64,000 nt of DNA from Streptomyces sp. NRRL F-6676 (GCF_000725625.1 NZ_JOHS01000008.1:1-64000); one strand, 5' to 3'; shown: positions 34,858 to 44,760, counted from the stretch's first letter. The notes: generated by a model not told the origin, from the letters alone. Program-made: numbers and translations.

Positions 34858-35820
34858 ATGTCGAACCTGATGAAGGCCGGCCACCGGCCCTCCGCACGCG
34901 GGGCCGCCCCCACCGGCCGGCCCGGCCACGCACCGCACCGTCGCAGGCCCTTCGCCCCGACGCTGCGCGCCCGGGCGACCCCCTTCGTGTTCCTCGCGCC
35001 CGTGCTCGTGCTGTTCCTCGGCTTCAAGATCTACCCGGTCTGCTACGCCCTCTGGCTCAGCTTCACGAAGAACGTCGGGGGCGTCACCACCTGGGCGGGC
35101 GGCGCCAACTACACGCGGCTGCTCCACGATCCGCTCTTCTGGACGGCCCTGCGCAACACCCTGGAGATCCTGGTCGTCCAGGTGCCGGTGATGCTCACCC
35201 TGTCGATCCTGCTCGCCGTCGCCTTCAACTCCAAGCTGCTGAAGTGGCGTTCCTTCTTCCGGGTCGCCTACTTCATCCCGATCGTCATGGGCCTCGTCGC
35301 CTACGGAATCCTGTTCTCCGCACTCCTCAACTACCAGAACGGCTTCATCAACTACGCCCTCACCTCAGTCGGACTGCCCCGCATCCCGTGGCTCACCGAC
35401 CCGTTCTGGGCCAAGGTCTCGATCGTGCTGTCCATGACCTGGCACTACACGGGCCAGAACACCGTCATGTATCTCGCCCAACTCCAGTCCATCCCGGGGG
35501 AGTTGTACGAGGCGGCCCAGATGGACGGTGCGAGCCGGCGCCGCCAGTTCTGGCACGTCACCCTGCCGGGGCTGCGGCCCGCGATCCTGCTCACCGTCGT
35601 GCTGTCGACCATCGGGACCCTGCAACTCTTCGACGAGCCGTACGTCCTCACCGGCGGCGGCCCGGACAACGCCACGCTCACCATCGGCATGTACCTCTAC
35701 AACAGCGCCTTCAAGAACTTCGACTTCGGGTACGCCTCCGCGATCGGGTACGTCCTCGCCCTGATCGTGACCGCCGTCTCCGTCATCCAGATGCTCGTCC
35801 TGAGGAGGCGTGTCCAGTGA
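34858..35820 (+). CDS. sugar ABC transporter permease (MalF-type)
   Basis: The 320-residue protein has six membrane segments, the first being FVFLAPVLVLFLGFKIYPVC. The EAA loop, where the ATPase docks, is EAAQMDGASRRRQFWHVTLPG. It begins 13 bp after the binding-protein gene with a GGAG ribosome site and overlaps the second permease by GTGA. It forms the channel together with that permease. Confidence 0.94.
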   Translation: MSNLMKAGHRPSARGAAPTGRPGHAPHRRRPFAPTLRARATPFVFLAPVLVLFLGFKIYPVCYALWLSFTKNVGGVTTWAGGANYTRLLHDPLFWTALRNTLEILVVQVPVMLTLSILLAVAFNSKLLKWRSFFRVAYFIPIVMGLVAYGILFSALLNYQNGFINYALTSVGLPRIPWLTDPFWAKVSIVLSMTWHYTGQNTVMYLAQLQSIPGELYEAAQMDGASRRRQFWHVTLPGLRPAILLTVVLSTIGTLQLFDEPYVLTGGGPDNATLTIGMYLYNSAFKNFDFGYASAIGYVLALIVTAVSVIQMLVLRRRVQ

Positions 35821-36689
35821 CGCCCACCCCGCTCCCGGCACCGCGCCGGACCCGGCCGGGGCGATCCGGTTCGGCCAGGTCGCTCAGCGCCGTGCTCACC
35901 ACCGTCGTCGCCGTGGGCGCCGTCTTCATGCTCGCCCCGTTCGCCTGGCTCGTGGTGGCGACGACGCACTCCACCGAGGACATCTTCTCCTCGCCCCCGG
36001 CGCTCCTGCCCGGCGGCCGCTTCTGGACCAACCTGACCGGACTGTTCCAGACGCTGCGGTTCGGCGACGCGCTGCGCAACTCCCTCGTCGTGTCGCTCGT
36101 CTACACCGGGCTCGGCATGGTGGTGTGCAGTACCGCCGGGTACGCCTTCGCGAAGTTCCGCTTCCGGGGCCGCAACGCCCTGTTCACGCTGATCATCGCC
36201 TCCCTCGCGCTGCCGGGGCAGGTCACGCTCGTCCCGCTGTTCAAGATGATGGTCGCGCTCGGCTGGCTCAACTCCTACCAGGGCCTCATCCTGCCGAACC
36301 TCGCTCTGCCGTTCGGTATCTTCCTCATGCGGCAGGCGATGCAGTCCGTGCCCGACGAACTCCTCCAGGCCGCCCGTGTCGACGGCGCCGGAGAGTTCCG
36401 CATCTTCTTCCGGATCGTCGTCCCCACCATGCGGCCGGCGCTGGCCGCGCTCGCCATCTTCCTGTTCCTCGGGCAGTGGAACGACTTCGTGTACCCGCTC
36501 ATCGTGCAGCGCGCCCCGGAGGCGTACACCCTGCCGGTCTCGCTGGCCACCCTGCACGGCGTGCAGTCCACCGACTACGGCCAACTGCTCACCGGCACCC
36601 TCATCTCCGTCGTGCCCGTCCTCGTCCTCTTCGCCTTCCTACAGCGCTACTTCGTGGCGGGGCTGCTGGCCGGCTCCGTGAAACAGTGA
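35817..36689 (+). CDS. sugar ABC transporter permease (MalG-type)
   Basis: The 290-residue protein starts at GTG 35817, which overlaps the previous stop (GTGA) and has TGAGGAGG upstream. Six membrane segments are expected, from VLTTVVAVGAVFMLAPFAWL onward. The EAA loop is QAARVDGAGEFRIFFRIVVP. It ends with FAFLQRYFVAGLLAGSVKQ, a typical MalG-type C-terminus. It works with the preceding permease and binding protein. Confidence 0.94.
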   Translation: MTPTPLPAPRRTRPGRSGSARSLSAVLTTVVAVGAVFMLAPFAWLVVATTHSTEDIFSSPPALLPGGRFWTNLTGLFQTLRFGDALRNSLVVSLVYTGLGMVVCSTAGYAFAKFRFRGRNALFTLIIASLALPGQVTLVPLFKMMVALGWLNSYQGLILPNLALPFGIFLMRQAMQSVPDELLQAARVDGAGEFRIFFRIVVPTMRPALAALAIFLFLGQWNDFVYPLIVQRAPEAYTLPVSLATLHGVQSTDYGQLLTGTLISVVPVLVLFAFLQRYFVAGLLAGSVKQ

Positions 36690-36768
36690 GCACCGGCAGG
36701 GGACGCCGGGGGACACCGCGCCCGGGCACGACACACGCACACGCACTGGCTTGGACCGGAGGTTTGAC

Positions 36769-37824
36769 ATGACGGCAGCGAAGGACGCGAAACTGCCGAA
36801 GCGGCGGCCGCGGTCCCGCACACCCGTCGGCACGACCACACTCGCCGAGGTGGCCCGCGCCGCCGACGTGAGCGAAGCCACCGTCAGCCGTGTCATCAAC
36901 CGGAAGTACGGCGTCTCACCGGCCACCCGGCAGGCGGTCGAGGAGGCGCTGAGACAGGTCGGCTACGAACGGCCCCTGGACAACCGGCTCGTCCTGATGC
37001 TCACGCCCAACCTGAAGAACCCGATCTTCGCGCAGCAGGCCGAACGCGTGGAGAACGAACTCAACCCGTACGGGCTGACGTCGATCATCTGCCCCGTGTA
37101 CCCCGGCACCCCCAGGGAACGGGACTACGTCGAGTCGCTCGTCGACGCCGGTGTCGCGGCGATCGTCTTCCTCTCCTCCAGCAACACCCTCCGCGACGAG
37201 GACCACCCCGTGGTCCAGTTCGTCGAGTCCCGGGGCATCCCCTACGTGAGCATCAACGGCGGCTTCCCCGAGTCCGCCGCGCCCGTCGTCTCCACGGACG
37301 ACCGGCGCGCCGCCGAACTGGCCGTCGGGCACCTCTACGACCTCGGGCACCGCCGCATCGGCCTCCTCGCCGGGCCCACCGGCAACCTCCCCGCCGACCG
37401 GCGCGTCGAAGGGTTCCGCCAGGCCCTGGAGCGGCGCGGCCTCGACCCCGAGACAGCCGTCGCCCGCGCGCAGTTCAACGTCGAGGGCGGCCAGCAGGCC
37501 GCCGCGGCCCTCCTCGCCCGGGACACCACGGGCATCGTGGCGTCCAGCGACGAGATGGCCTTCGGCGCCTACCGCGCCGCCGAACGCGTCGGACTGCGCG
37601 TCCCTGCGGACGTCTCCGTCGTCGGCTACGACGACTCCCCGGTCCTCGACTTCATCGGCCCGCCCCTCACCACCGTCCGCCAGCCCATCGAACGCATCGC
37701 GGAGAACATCGGCCGCCTCGTCACCGCCCTGATCGCCAACCGTCCGGTCAGCAACGACGAGATCCTCGTCGAACCGGAGCTGCGCGTACGCGCCTCCACG
37801 GCGCCGGCACCCGGACGCGGCTGA
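36769..37824 (+). CDS. LacI-family transcriptional regulator of the ABC importer locus
   Basis: The 351-residue protein has the LacI helix-turn-helix TLAEVARAADVSEATVSRVI with hinge helix and the periplasmic-binding-like effector domain (RLVLMLTPNLKNPIFAQQ, GYDDSPVLDFIGPPLTTVRQP). The ATG 36769 follows GGAGG. It is the last gene of the importer unit on the plus strand, 80 bp after the permease, and likely represses both directions through the CTTGCAAG boxes at 33411-33461. Effector unknown. Its end is convergent with the VWA gene, 16 bp apart. Confidence 0.93.
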   Translation: MTAAKDAKLPKRRPRSRTPVGTTTLAEVARAADVSEATVSRVINRKYGVSPATRQAVEEALRQVGYERPLDNRLVLMLTPNLKNPIFAQQAERVENELNPYGLTSIICPVYPGTPRERDYVESLVDAGVAAIVFLSSSNTLRDEDHPVVQFVESRGIPYVSINGGFPESAAPVVSTDDRRAAELAVGHLYDLGHRRIGLLAGPTGNLPADRRVEGFRQALERRGLDPETAVARAQFNVEGGQQAAAALLARDTTGIVASSDEMAFGAYRAAERVGLRVPADVSVVGYDDSPVLDFIGPPLTTVRQPIERIAENIGRLVTALIANRPVSNDEILVEPELRVRASTAPAPGRG

Positions 37825-37840
37825 CCCGCGGCCGGACCTC

Positions 37841-38587
37841 TCACCGCACGATCCCGGCGCCCCGGGCGGCGGCCAGCCAGTCAGGGAACTCCCGCAGCAA
37901 CTGGTCGAAGAGCCGCTGGTCCGCCAGGGCCCGCGGCGTCCGTCCGGCATGGAAGAAACCCGCGTTGTCGACGACACGGCGGGCCGGAACGGCGAGGGTG
38001 TCCAGCTTGCGCAGAAAGGCGAACTCGTTGTCGTCGGGGTCGCCGAAGCCGATGAACTGCCAGAACAGCGGCAGACGGGCGGCCTTGCACAGATAGCGCT
38101 CGGCGGCCTGTCTGCTGGTGGGACCGCCGTCGGTCTGGAAGACGACCAGGGCGGGGCAGTCGCTGCCGGACTCCAGATAGTGGTCGATGACCTCGTCCAT
38201 GGCCCAGTGGTAGTTGGTGCGCCCCATGTGGCCGAGGTTCTCGTGCAGCTTGTCGATACGGCCGCGGTGTCCGCCGAGGGTCAGGTCCGTGGAACCGTCG
38301 ACGTCGGTGGAGAAGAACACCACCGGTACGGTCCCGTCGTCGTCGAGGTGGGCGGACAGGGACAGCACCTGTTCGGCCAGGTGCTGCATGGTGCCGTCCC
38401 GGTAGTAGGGCCGCATGGACCCGGAGCGGTCCAGCACGAGGTACACCGCGGCCCGCACGTCCTCCAGGCCGTGCCTGCGGACGCTGGAGCCCGCCGCCTT
38501 GTACAGATCGACCAGGTCGGGCGCCTTCTCCCGCATCTTGGTGAGGCTGACACCCGCCGTGCGCTCACTGCCGTTCGTCGAAACCAT
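37841..38587 (-). CDS. VWA-domain protein, TerF-like
   Basis: The 248-residue protein has a von Willebrand A fold with an intact metal site: DRSGSM (DxSxS) near residue 53, TNYHWAM and FQTDGGPTS. N-terminal VSLTKMREKAPDLVDLYKAAG resembles tellurium-resistance TerF/TerY relatives. It has no signal peptide. The start overlaps the end of the GH3 gene by 23 bp on the same strand, so it is the last gene of the second sugar operon, an odd place for a Ter-type protein. Function unknown; cytoplasmic metal-dependent protein binding is inferred. Confidence 0.88.
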   Translation of the reverse strand: MVSTNGSERTAGVSLTKMREKAPDLVDLYKAAGSSVRRHGLEDVRAAVYLVLDRSGSMRPYYRDGTMQHLAEQVLSLSAHLDDDGTVPVVFFSTDVDGSTDLTLGGHRGRIDKLHENLGHMGRTNYHWAMDEVIDHYLESGSDCPALVVFQTDGGPTSRQAAERYLCKAARLPLFWQFIGFGDPDDNEFAFLRKLDTLAVPARRVVDNAGFFHAGRTPRALADQRLFDQLLREFPDWLAAARGAGIVR

Positions 38588-40892
38588 CGCCCCATGATGG
38601 TGCCTGCCCGCCGGCGTTCGTGGCGGGCGGTGCCAGGATCTCCAATCGGACCCCCTGCGTCCGGTCCGACGCCGGGCCCGTTTCCAGGAGTACTTCCCCG
38701 GGTTCCACCGTGAGGCGCAGGGTGCGGTCGACGGAGGCCAGGGTGTCGCCGTCGACCGTGAAGACCGCCTCGGCCTCCGTGCCGGGGGCGAGGGTCAGGC
38801 GGGTGAAGCCGCGCAGTTCGCGGACGCGGGGCCAGGACGTGGCGCCGGTGAGACGGTGCAGGTAGAGCTGGACCGTCTCGTGGGCCGGGCGGGGGCCGGT
38901 GTTGCGGACGGTGACCCGGCAGGTCAGGGCCGGGACGTCGGCGGTGACCTGGCGCGTCGACAGCCGGGGCGGGCCGTACTCGACGGTCGTGTACGACAGG
39001 CCGTGGCCGAACGCGTGCCGAGGCAGGGCGGGTTGGTCGACGTAGCCCCGGTAGCGGTGGTCCTTGGCGTTGTAGAAGACCGGCAGCTGGGCGGCCGAGC
39101 GGGGGACGGACACCGGGAGGCGGCCGCGTGGCTCGCAGGCGCCGAAGAGGACGTCGGCCACCGCGCGTCCGCCCAGGGGCCCCGGGTACCAGGCGCTCAG
39201 TACGGCCGACGCGGTGGCGGAGACGTCCGGCACGGCGTGCGGGCGGCCCTGGACCAGGACCACGACGACCGGGGTACCGGTCGCCGACACCGCCTCCAGC
39301 AGCGCCCGTTGACCGGCGGGCAGCGCGAGGTCCGCCAGGTCGACGCCCTCCCCGCACGTCATGCCGGACGGTGACCCGGAGCCGGTCACCGCCGCCCCGT
39401 TCGCGTCGAAGACCGTGTCGGCGGAGCGGGCGCTCGAGCCGCCGAGCACCAGCACCGCCACGTCGCAGCCGGCCGCGAGCGAGACGGCCGCCGGGACGCC
39501 CGAGACGTCGTCGCCCACCAGCTCGCAGCCCCGCGCGTGCACCACCTCCGTGCCGGGCGCCGCCGCCGCGCGGATGCCCTCCAGGACGGTGATCCCGGCG
39601 CCGGGCCGCTGCGGTGCCGTGTAGTCGCCGAGCTGCCGCGCCAGGGCGTCGGCGTTCGGACCGAGGACCGCGAGCCGCCGTACGGCGGGGGACAGGGGGA
39701 GGACCCCGCCCTCGTGGGACAGCAGCGTCACCGAGGCACGGGCGAGGCGTTCACTCAGAGCCGGCAGCGTCACGGTTTCCTGAGCATCCCCAGGCACCGA
39801 CGGCGCCTCGAACAGGCCCAGGCGGAACTTCAGCGTGAGGACACGGGCCACCGCCGCGTCCAGCGCCGCCTCGGACACCAGCCCGCGCTCCACCGCCTCG
39901 CCCAGCCGCGTGAAGCAGTCGTCCCAGAGGCTCAGATCGCAGCCGGCGTCCAGGGCCAGGGCGCCCGCCGACACCGGGTCGCCGGTCAGCCGGACCAGGC
40001 GGTCCACGGCGGTGCCGTCCGCCATGACGACGCCGTCGAAGCCCCAGCGTTCCCGGAGCAGCTCCGTCAGCAGATACCTGTTCGCCACGCACGGCAGGCC
40101 GTCGAACTCGTTGTACGCCGCCATCACCCCGGCCGCGCCCGCCGCGACGCCCGCCCGTGCCGCCGTGAGGTGGATCTCGTGCAGTTCCCGCACGCCCAGC
40201 TCCGTCGCCGCGCTGTTGCGGCCGCCGACGGTGGCGCCCTGGCCGGCGAAGTGCTTGAGCACGACGCCCGCCCCGGCCCGCCGCGCCCCCTCGACCAGCG
40301 CCTCGGTCAGCCGGGCCGCGAGGTACGGGTCCTCCCCGAAGCACTCCTCGGCCCGCCCCCAGCGCGGGTCGCGCACCAGGTCGAGCGCGGACACCAGCGC
40401 CAGGTGCGCGCCCCGGGCGCGGAGTTCGGCGCCGGCGGCCTCGGCCGCCTCGGCGTACAGCTCCGGGTCCCAGGTGGCGCCGACCGCCAGGTTCACCGGC
40501 AGCACGGTGCCGTCCAGGGCCTGGTGGCCGTGCGGCATCTCCTCCACCAGCAGGACCGGGATGCCGAGCCGGGTGTGCGCGCGGACGTAACCCTGCACCT
40601 CGGCCGCCATCCGGGCGCCGTCCCGCGCGTCCAGCCCGTCCGCGAAGCCGACCCCCGACCAGGCGTCCGCCCGCTGGAGCCCGTACAGCGCGCCCATGCC
40701 GTCGAAGGCGGCGACCTCCGCGCGGAAGGCGGCGGTGAGGCGATGGCCGTCCCCGGCGCGCTCGTAGGCGTGCCAGCCGTACATGCGCTGGTTGACCTGG
40801 CCGACCTTCTCGGTGAGTGTCATCCGGCCCAGCAGGTCACGGACCCGGTCCGCCACCGGGGCGGCGGCGTCCAGATAGCGGGGCAGCGTCAT
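38565..40892 (-). CDS. beta-glucosidase-like glycoside hydrolase family 3 enzyme
   Basis: The 775-residue protein has the GH3 TIM barrel (GKVGQVNQRMYG-like TEKVGQVNQRMYG, VLLVEEMPHGHQAL, GVVLKHFAGQG, GVVMADGTAV with the nucleophile aspartate), the alpha/beta sandwich (LAVLGPNADALARQLGDYT) and a C-terminal fibronectin III-like domain (VRNTGPRPAHETVQLYL). There is no signal peptide, so it hydrolyses imported oligosaccharides in the cytoplasm. The ATG 40892 overlaps the preceding GH5-like gene by ATGA. It likely removes a terminal beta-linked sugar. Confidence 0.93.
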   Translation of the reverse strand: MTLPRYLDAAAPVADRVRDLLGRMTLTEKVGQVNQRMYGWHAYERAGDGHRLTAAFRAEVAAFDGMGALYGLQRADAWSGVGFADGLDARDGARMAAEVQGYVRAHTRLGIPVLLVEEMPHGHQALDGTVLPVNLAVGATWDPELYAEAAEAAGAELRARGAHLALVSALDLVRDPRWGRAEECFGEDPYLAARLTEALVEGARRAGAGVVLKHFAGQGATVGGRNSAATELGVRELHEIHLTAARAGVAAGAAGVMAAYNEFDGLPCVANRYLLTELLRERWGFDGVVMADGTAVDRLVRLTGDPVSAGALALDAGCDLSLWDDCFTRLGEAVERGLVSEAALDAAVARVLTLKFRLGLFEAPSVPGDAQETVTLPALSERLARASVTLLSHEGGVLPLSPAVRRLAVLGPNADALARQLGDYTAPQRPGAGITVLEGIRAAAAPGTEVVHARGCELVGDDVSGVPAAVSLAAGCDVAVLVLGGSSARSADTVFDANGAAVTGSGSPSGMTCGEGVDLADLALPAGQRALLEAVSATGTPVVVVLVQGRPHAVPDVSATASAVLSAWYPGPLGGRAVADVLFGACEPRGRLPVSVPRSAAQLPVFYNAKDHRYRGYVDQPALPRHAFGHGLSYTTVEYGPPRLSTRQVTADVPALTCRVTVRNTGPRPAHETVQLYLHRLTGATSWPRVRELRGFTRLTLAPGTEAEAVFTVDGDTLASVDRTLRLTVEPGEVLLETGPASDRTQGVRLEILAPPATNAGGQAPSWGDGFDERQ

Positions 40893-42823
40893 CGCAGTTC
40901 CAGCACGGCGACCCCGTACCCGTCGAGCGCCACGTCCGTGACGGGGGCGCCGCCCTCCAGCGCGTGCAGTGTGCCCTCGGCGGCCGGGGTGACGGTCAGC
41001 GGCGCGGCGCTCTGGCTGACCAGCCACACGAAACGCCGTCCGTCGGCGTGGACCAGCACATCCGCCGAGACATGCGGGTCGGTGACCGTGACCGGCCGCC
41101 GTATGCCCGCGACCTCCGCCAGCGCCTGGTACAGGCGGTGCGTGGCGTCCGGGTTGGCGTGCGGGGTGCGGGCCGCCATGTGCTCCAGGGGGTACGTGGC
41201 CAGCACCGTGCGTCCCGCCCCCGTCTCGTGCACGAGCAGCGCCGGCCGGCCGTGGGCGTCCACGGCCACGACACGGGCCGCCCGGGGCACCACCGGCAGA
41301 TAGGCCCGGCTGTCCTCGTTCCCGGCGACCGGCACATGCAGCACCTCGCCCGCCCGCAGCCCGCCGAAGTCCTCGGTGAACGTCATCTCCAGCACGTCGT
41401 CCTCGATCGGCTCGGCCACGCCGTAGGACAGCCCGAGCTCCACGCCGAACAGCCCGTCCAGGTCGTCGAACCAGGGGCCGCGCGTGGCCGGGTGCTCGCC
41501 GGAGCAGAAGGACAGGTACACGGTGGCGCCCGCCTCGGCCCGGCGGGCCAGCTCGCGGCGGGTGCGGGTGGTGAGCTGCCGGGTGGCCGGCAGCAGATAG
41601 AGCGACGCCTCGCCGGGCAGACCGTCGGCCTCGCGGGTGAGGGCCACGGGCAGGTCGGCGGCGCGCGCGGTGACGTAACCCTGGTGCAGGGAGGTGAAGA
41701 TGAGCGGCCGGTCGGCGGGGCGGCTGTAGGGGTAACCGCGTTCGAGGAAGGCGGGCACCACCAGGGCGGCGTCGGCGTCGGCGCGAGTGCAGCGGGCGAA
41801 GTCGACGGACCTCAACACCCCGGCGAAGGCCGCGAGTTCACGCAGCGGCTCCTTCGGGGCGCCGGTGGAGTCGGTGATGCCGAAGTGCATCTCGAAGGGG
41901 TGGTGGTCATAGGGGGACTGGTCCCACAGGTCGTCGTAGTCGGTGTTGTTCCAGGCGATCCACCCGGTGGCCCCGCCGAGCAGCGAGTTGTGCAGGGTCT
42001 GGCGGTAGAAGACGCCCGCGTTGGCCGCCGAGACGGTGTCGGTGGACAGGCCGAACTCCTCCAGCACGACCGGCTGCCCGGTCACCGAGGCCAGTTCGCA
42101 CTCGAAGGCGGCCCGGTAGTGCTGACGCGGCCGGTCGGTGTCCGAGCGGTACACGTGCGGGCCCACGAAGTCGACGTACTCGGCGGTCTCCCGCAGTGAG
42201 AAGCCGTTGTCGCGGCCGGTCACCTCGATGCCCCAGGCGCCGTCGCCCAGCGACACCGGCTGGGTGGCCCCGGCCGCGCGCACCGCGTGGCACATGGCCT
42301 GCGCCCACGCCGTCACCACGTCGGAGGAGGGCGGGTCGACCTGGTAGATCCGGCCGTAGCCGGGCATCTCGTTGGTGATCAGCCAGCCGGTGACCGCCGG
42401 GTGGTCCTTGAACCGGCGGGCCATGCGGTGCACGAACCACGCCTGCCGGCCCACCATCCACACGTCCTCGTACAGGTCCCGGCCGCCGCGCCAGGCCGGG
42501 TCCCAGTTCTCCCCGGACATGTGCCCGACGATGAACGTGGGCACCGTCCCCATGCCCGCCTCCCGGTGCGCGTCGAGGAAGTCCTCGAACCGCGCGCACA
42601 GTTCCTCGTCGATCCGGTGCGGCTCCGGGTGGAAGTCGGGCCAGTAGAAGAAGGACCGGGTCATGGTCAGGCCGTGCTCGGCCAGCACCCGCAGCTCCTC
42701 GCGGACGGTCTTCGGGTCGTAGTTCCGCCACATCAGCGGACCCCCGGTGCGGGACCAGAAGTTGGCGCCGAGCCAGGGCAGGACGTCGGACTGGTGGGTG
42801 AGCTGGGCGCTGTGGCGTCGCAT
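40889..42823 (-). CDS. clan GH-A (GH5-like) glycosidase with C-terminal extension
   Basis: The 644-residue protein begins with a TIM barrel of the GH5/mannanase type: WLGANFWSRTGGPLM, TRSFFYWPDFHPEP, WLITNEMPGYG with the acid/base glutamate, FVGPHVYRSD, and VVLEEFGLSTD with the nucleophile glutamate. The C-terminal half resembles the trimerisation-like and beta domains of GH42/GH5 cytosolic enzymes (LYLLPATRQL, GATVYLSFCSGE). It lacks a signal peptide. It is coupled to the GH3 enzyme by ATGA overlap, so the two should degrade one imported oligosaccharide, perhaps a beta-mannoside or glucoside. Confidence 0.85.
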   Translation of the reverse strand: MRRHSAQLTHQSDVLPWLGANFWSRTGGPLMWRNYDPKTVREELRVLAEHGLTMTRSFFYWPDFHPEPHRIDEELCARFEDFLDAHREAGMGTVPTFIVGHMSGENWDPAWRGGRDLYEDVWMVGRQAWFVHRMARRFKDHPAVTGWLITNEMPGYGRIYQVDPPSSDVVTAWAQAMCHAVRAAGATQPVSLGDGAWGIEVTGRDNGFSLRETAEYVDFVGPHVYRSDTDRPRQHYRAAFECELASVTGQPVVLEEFGLSTDTVSAANAGVFYRQTLHNSLLGGATGWIAWNNTDYDDLWDQSPYDHHPFEMHFGITDSTGAPKEPLRELAAFAGVLRSVDFARCTRADADAALVVPAFLERGYPYSRPADRPLIFTSLHQGYVTARAADLPVALTREADGLPGEASLYLLPATRQLTTRTRRELARRAEAGATVYLSFCSGEHPATRGPWFDDLDGLFGVELGLSYGVAEPIEDDVLEMTFTEDFGGLRAGEVLHVPVAGNEDSRAYLPVVPRAARVVAVDAHGRPALLVHETGAGRTVLATYPLEHMAARTPHANPDATHRLYQALAEVAGIRRPVTVTDPHVSADVLVHADGRRFVWLVSQSAAPLTVTPAAEGTLHALEGGAPVTDVALDGYGVAVLELR

Positions 42824-42878
42824 GGTCCTTCTCGGGGGGAGGAGATCGGGTACGGGTGGTGCCGGGTGGTCGTGGGGG

Positions 42879-43922
42879 TCAGCCGGGTGCCGGTCCGGTG
42901 GATTCGCGGACGACGAGCCGCGGCCGTCCGGTGAGGGCGGGCCCCTCGACGTCCTCGCCGCACAGGGCGAGCAGCATGCGCGCGGCGGCCGCGCCGACCC
43001 GCTGCACCTGCTGGTCGACGGTGGTGAGCCGGGGGTGCAGCCAACTGCCCAGCGGCAGATTGTCGTAGCCGACGACGGACACGTCACGGGGGACGGCGAG
43101 CCCGGCGCGCTGCGCGGTGCCGATGCCGCAGACGGCCATGGAGTCGTTGGCGTACACGAGCGCGGTGGGCCGGTCGGCGGCGTCGAGGAGTGCCTCGGTG
43201 GCGCTGACCGCCCGCCGTTCGCTGAAGTCGGTGTGCAGCACGGCGAACGGGCGCAGCCCGGCCTCGCGCAGGGCGTCCTCGAAGGCGGCGCGGCGCACCC
43301 GCGTGTGCTGGAGCTCCGGCGGTCCGGCGACGTAGGCGATGCGCCGGTGGCCGAGGCCCAGCAGGTGCCGTACGGCCTCCGTGACCCCGGCGCCCTGCTC
43401 GCCGAGGCCGATCCGGGGCACGACGGCCGTGCCGTCGGGGGAGCCGAGCAGTACCGCGGGCAGGCCGAGGCGGGCCAGCAGGGCGGGCCGGGGGTCGTCG
43501 TCGCGGGCGTCGGTGAGGACGGCGCCGTCCACCCGGCCCTCGGCGGCGAGCCGCTCGTACAGCGCGTGCTCCTCGGGCGGGCCGGTGACCAGGTGCAGGA
43601 GCAGGCCGTAGCCGCGCGGCGCGAGTTCGCCCTCTATGCCGGTGATCAGCTCGCTGAAGTGCGGGTCGGAGCCCAGTACGTCGGTGGGGCGCCGCACCAC
43701 CAGGGCGAGGCTGCGGGTACGGGCGTTGCGCAGGGCGGCGGCGGGGGCGCTGGGGGACCAGCCGAGCTCCAGTGCCGCGTCCAGGATGCGGCGGCGGGTC
43801 GCCTCGGAGAGCCGGCCCTTGTGGTTGAAGGCCTGCGAGACGGCGGCGGTGGAGACGCCGGCCGCCGCCGCGACCGCCTTGATCGTGGGGCGGCGGGCCG
43901 CCCGTCCGGTGGGCGCGCTCAC
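42879..43922 (-). CDS. LacI-family transcriptional regulator of the second sugar operon
   Basis: The 347-residue protein starts at GTG 43922, overlapping the permease stop by GTGA. The helix-turn-helix is TIKAVAAAAGVSTAAVSQAF with a hinge, and the effector domain follows (SLALVVRRPTDVLGSDPHF, GYDNLPLGSWLHPRLTTVDQ). It sits inside the operon between the transport and hydrolase genes and probably regulates it from the promoter upstream of 47041. Effector unknown. Confidence 0.93.
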   Translation of the reverse strand: MSAPTGRAARRPTIKAVAAAAGVSTAAVSQAFNHKGRLSEATRRRILDAALELGWSPSAPAAALRNARTRSLALVVRRPTDVLGSDPHFSELITGIEGELAPRGYGLLLHLVTGPPEEHALYERLAAEGRVDGAVLTDARDDDPRPALLARLGLPAVLLGSPDGTAVVPRIGLGEQGAGVTEAVRHLLGLGHRRIAYVAGPPELQHTRVRRAAFEDALREAGLRPFAVLHTDFSERRAVSATEALLDAADRPTALVYANDSMAVCGIGTAQRAGLAVPRDVSVVGYDNLPLGSWLHPRLTTVDQQVQRVGAAAARMLLALCGEDVEGPALTGRPRLVVRESTGPAPG

Positions 43923-44746
43923 ATCTTCACCGCGCCGCTGACCAGGGCCTGCTGCATACGCTTCTGGAGCACCGTGTAGACCACCCAGACCGGGATCAGG
44001 GTCAGCACGGTGCCCGCCGTGAGCACCCCGTAGTCCGTGCCGGTGATCGACTTCAGCGTGGGCAGCGCCACCTGGACCGTGCGCTGCGAGGGGTCGGGGC
44101 CGATGATGACCAGGGAGTACAGGTACTCGTTCCAGAAGGTCAGGAAGTTCAGCAGCACGACCGTGGCGATCCCCGGCAGACACATCGGGGTGTACACGTG
44201 CCGCAGCACCGCGAACGTGGACGCCCCGTCGAGCCGGGCGGCCTCCTCCATCTCGGCGGGGATGGTCCGCATGAACTGCACGAGGATCACCACCGACAGC
44301 GGCAGCGCCGTGGCCGGCAGGAACAGCACCATGAACGTGCGGGTGTGGAACAGCCCGGTGGCCGCCGCGAGCAGGAAGGTGGGGAACAGGGCGGCGAAGG
44401 TCGGGATCAGGAAGCCCAGCGAGAACACCTTCTCGATGAGCCCGGACAGGCGCCCCGTCGAGCGCGCCAGGGCGAACGAGGCGGGGATCGCCAGCAGCAG
44501 GGTGAGCACCAGCGAGAACACCGTCACCAGCGCCGAGTTGACGACCGCGAGCCCGAGGTCGCCGTTGTCGAAGGCGGTGCGGAAGTTGCCGAGGCCGAGC
44601 GAGGCGGGCGGGGCGAAGGGGTGGGCGAAGATGTCGTCGTTCGACTTGAACGCCGAGGCGAGGAAGTAGTAGAGCGGGACCACGAGCAGCACCGCGTACG
44701 TCCACACCAGGATGTGGGCCGGCAGCCAGCGTTTGCCGAGCTTCAT
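43919..44746 (-). CDS. sugar ABC transporter permease (MalG-type)
   Basis: The 275-residue protein has six membrane segments beginning LVWTYAVLLVVPLYYFLAS. The EAA loop is EEAARLDGASTFAVLRHVYTP. The ATG 44746 follows GGAGCAG. It is coupled to the LacI gene by overlap and to the preceding permease (14 bp gap). It forms the second subunit of the channel of the 47-kb locus. Confidence 0.93.
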   Translation of the reverse strand: MKLGKRWLPAHILVWTYAVLLVVPLYYFLASAFKSNDDIFAHPFAPPASLGLGNFRTAFDNGDLGLAVVNSALVTVFSLVLTLLLAIPASFALARSTGRLSGLIEKVFSLGFLIPTFAALFPTFLLAAATGLFHTRTFMVLFLPATALPLSVVILVQFMRTIPAEMEEAARLDGASTFAVLRHVYTPMCLPGIATVVLLNFLTFWNEYLYSLVIIGPDPSQRTVQVALPTLKSITGTDYGVLTAGTVLTLIPVWVVYTVLQKRMQQALVSGAVKM

Positions 44747-44760
44747 CGTTGCTGCTCCGA

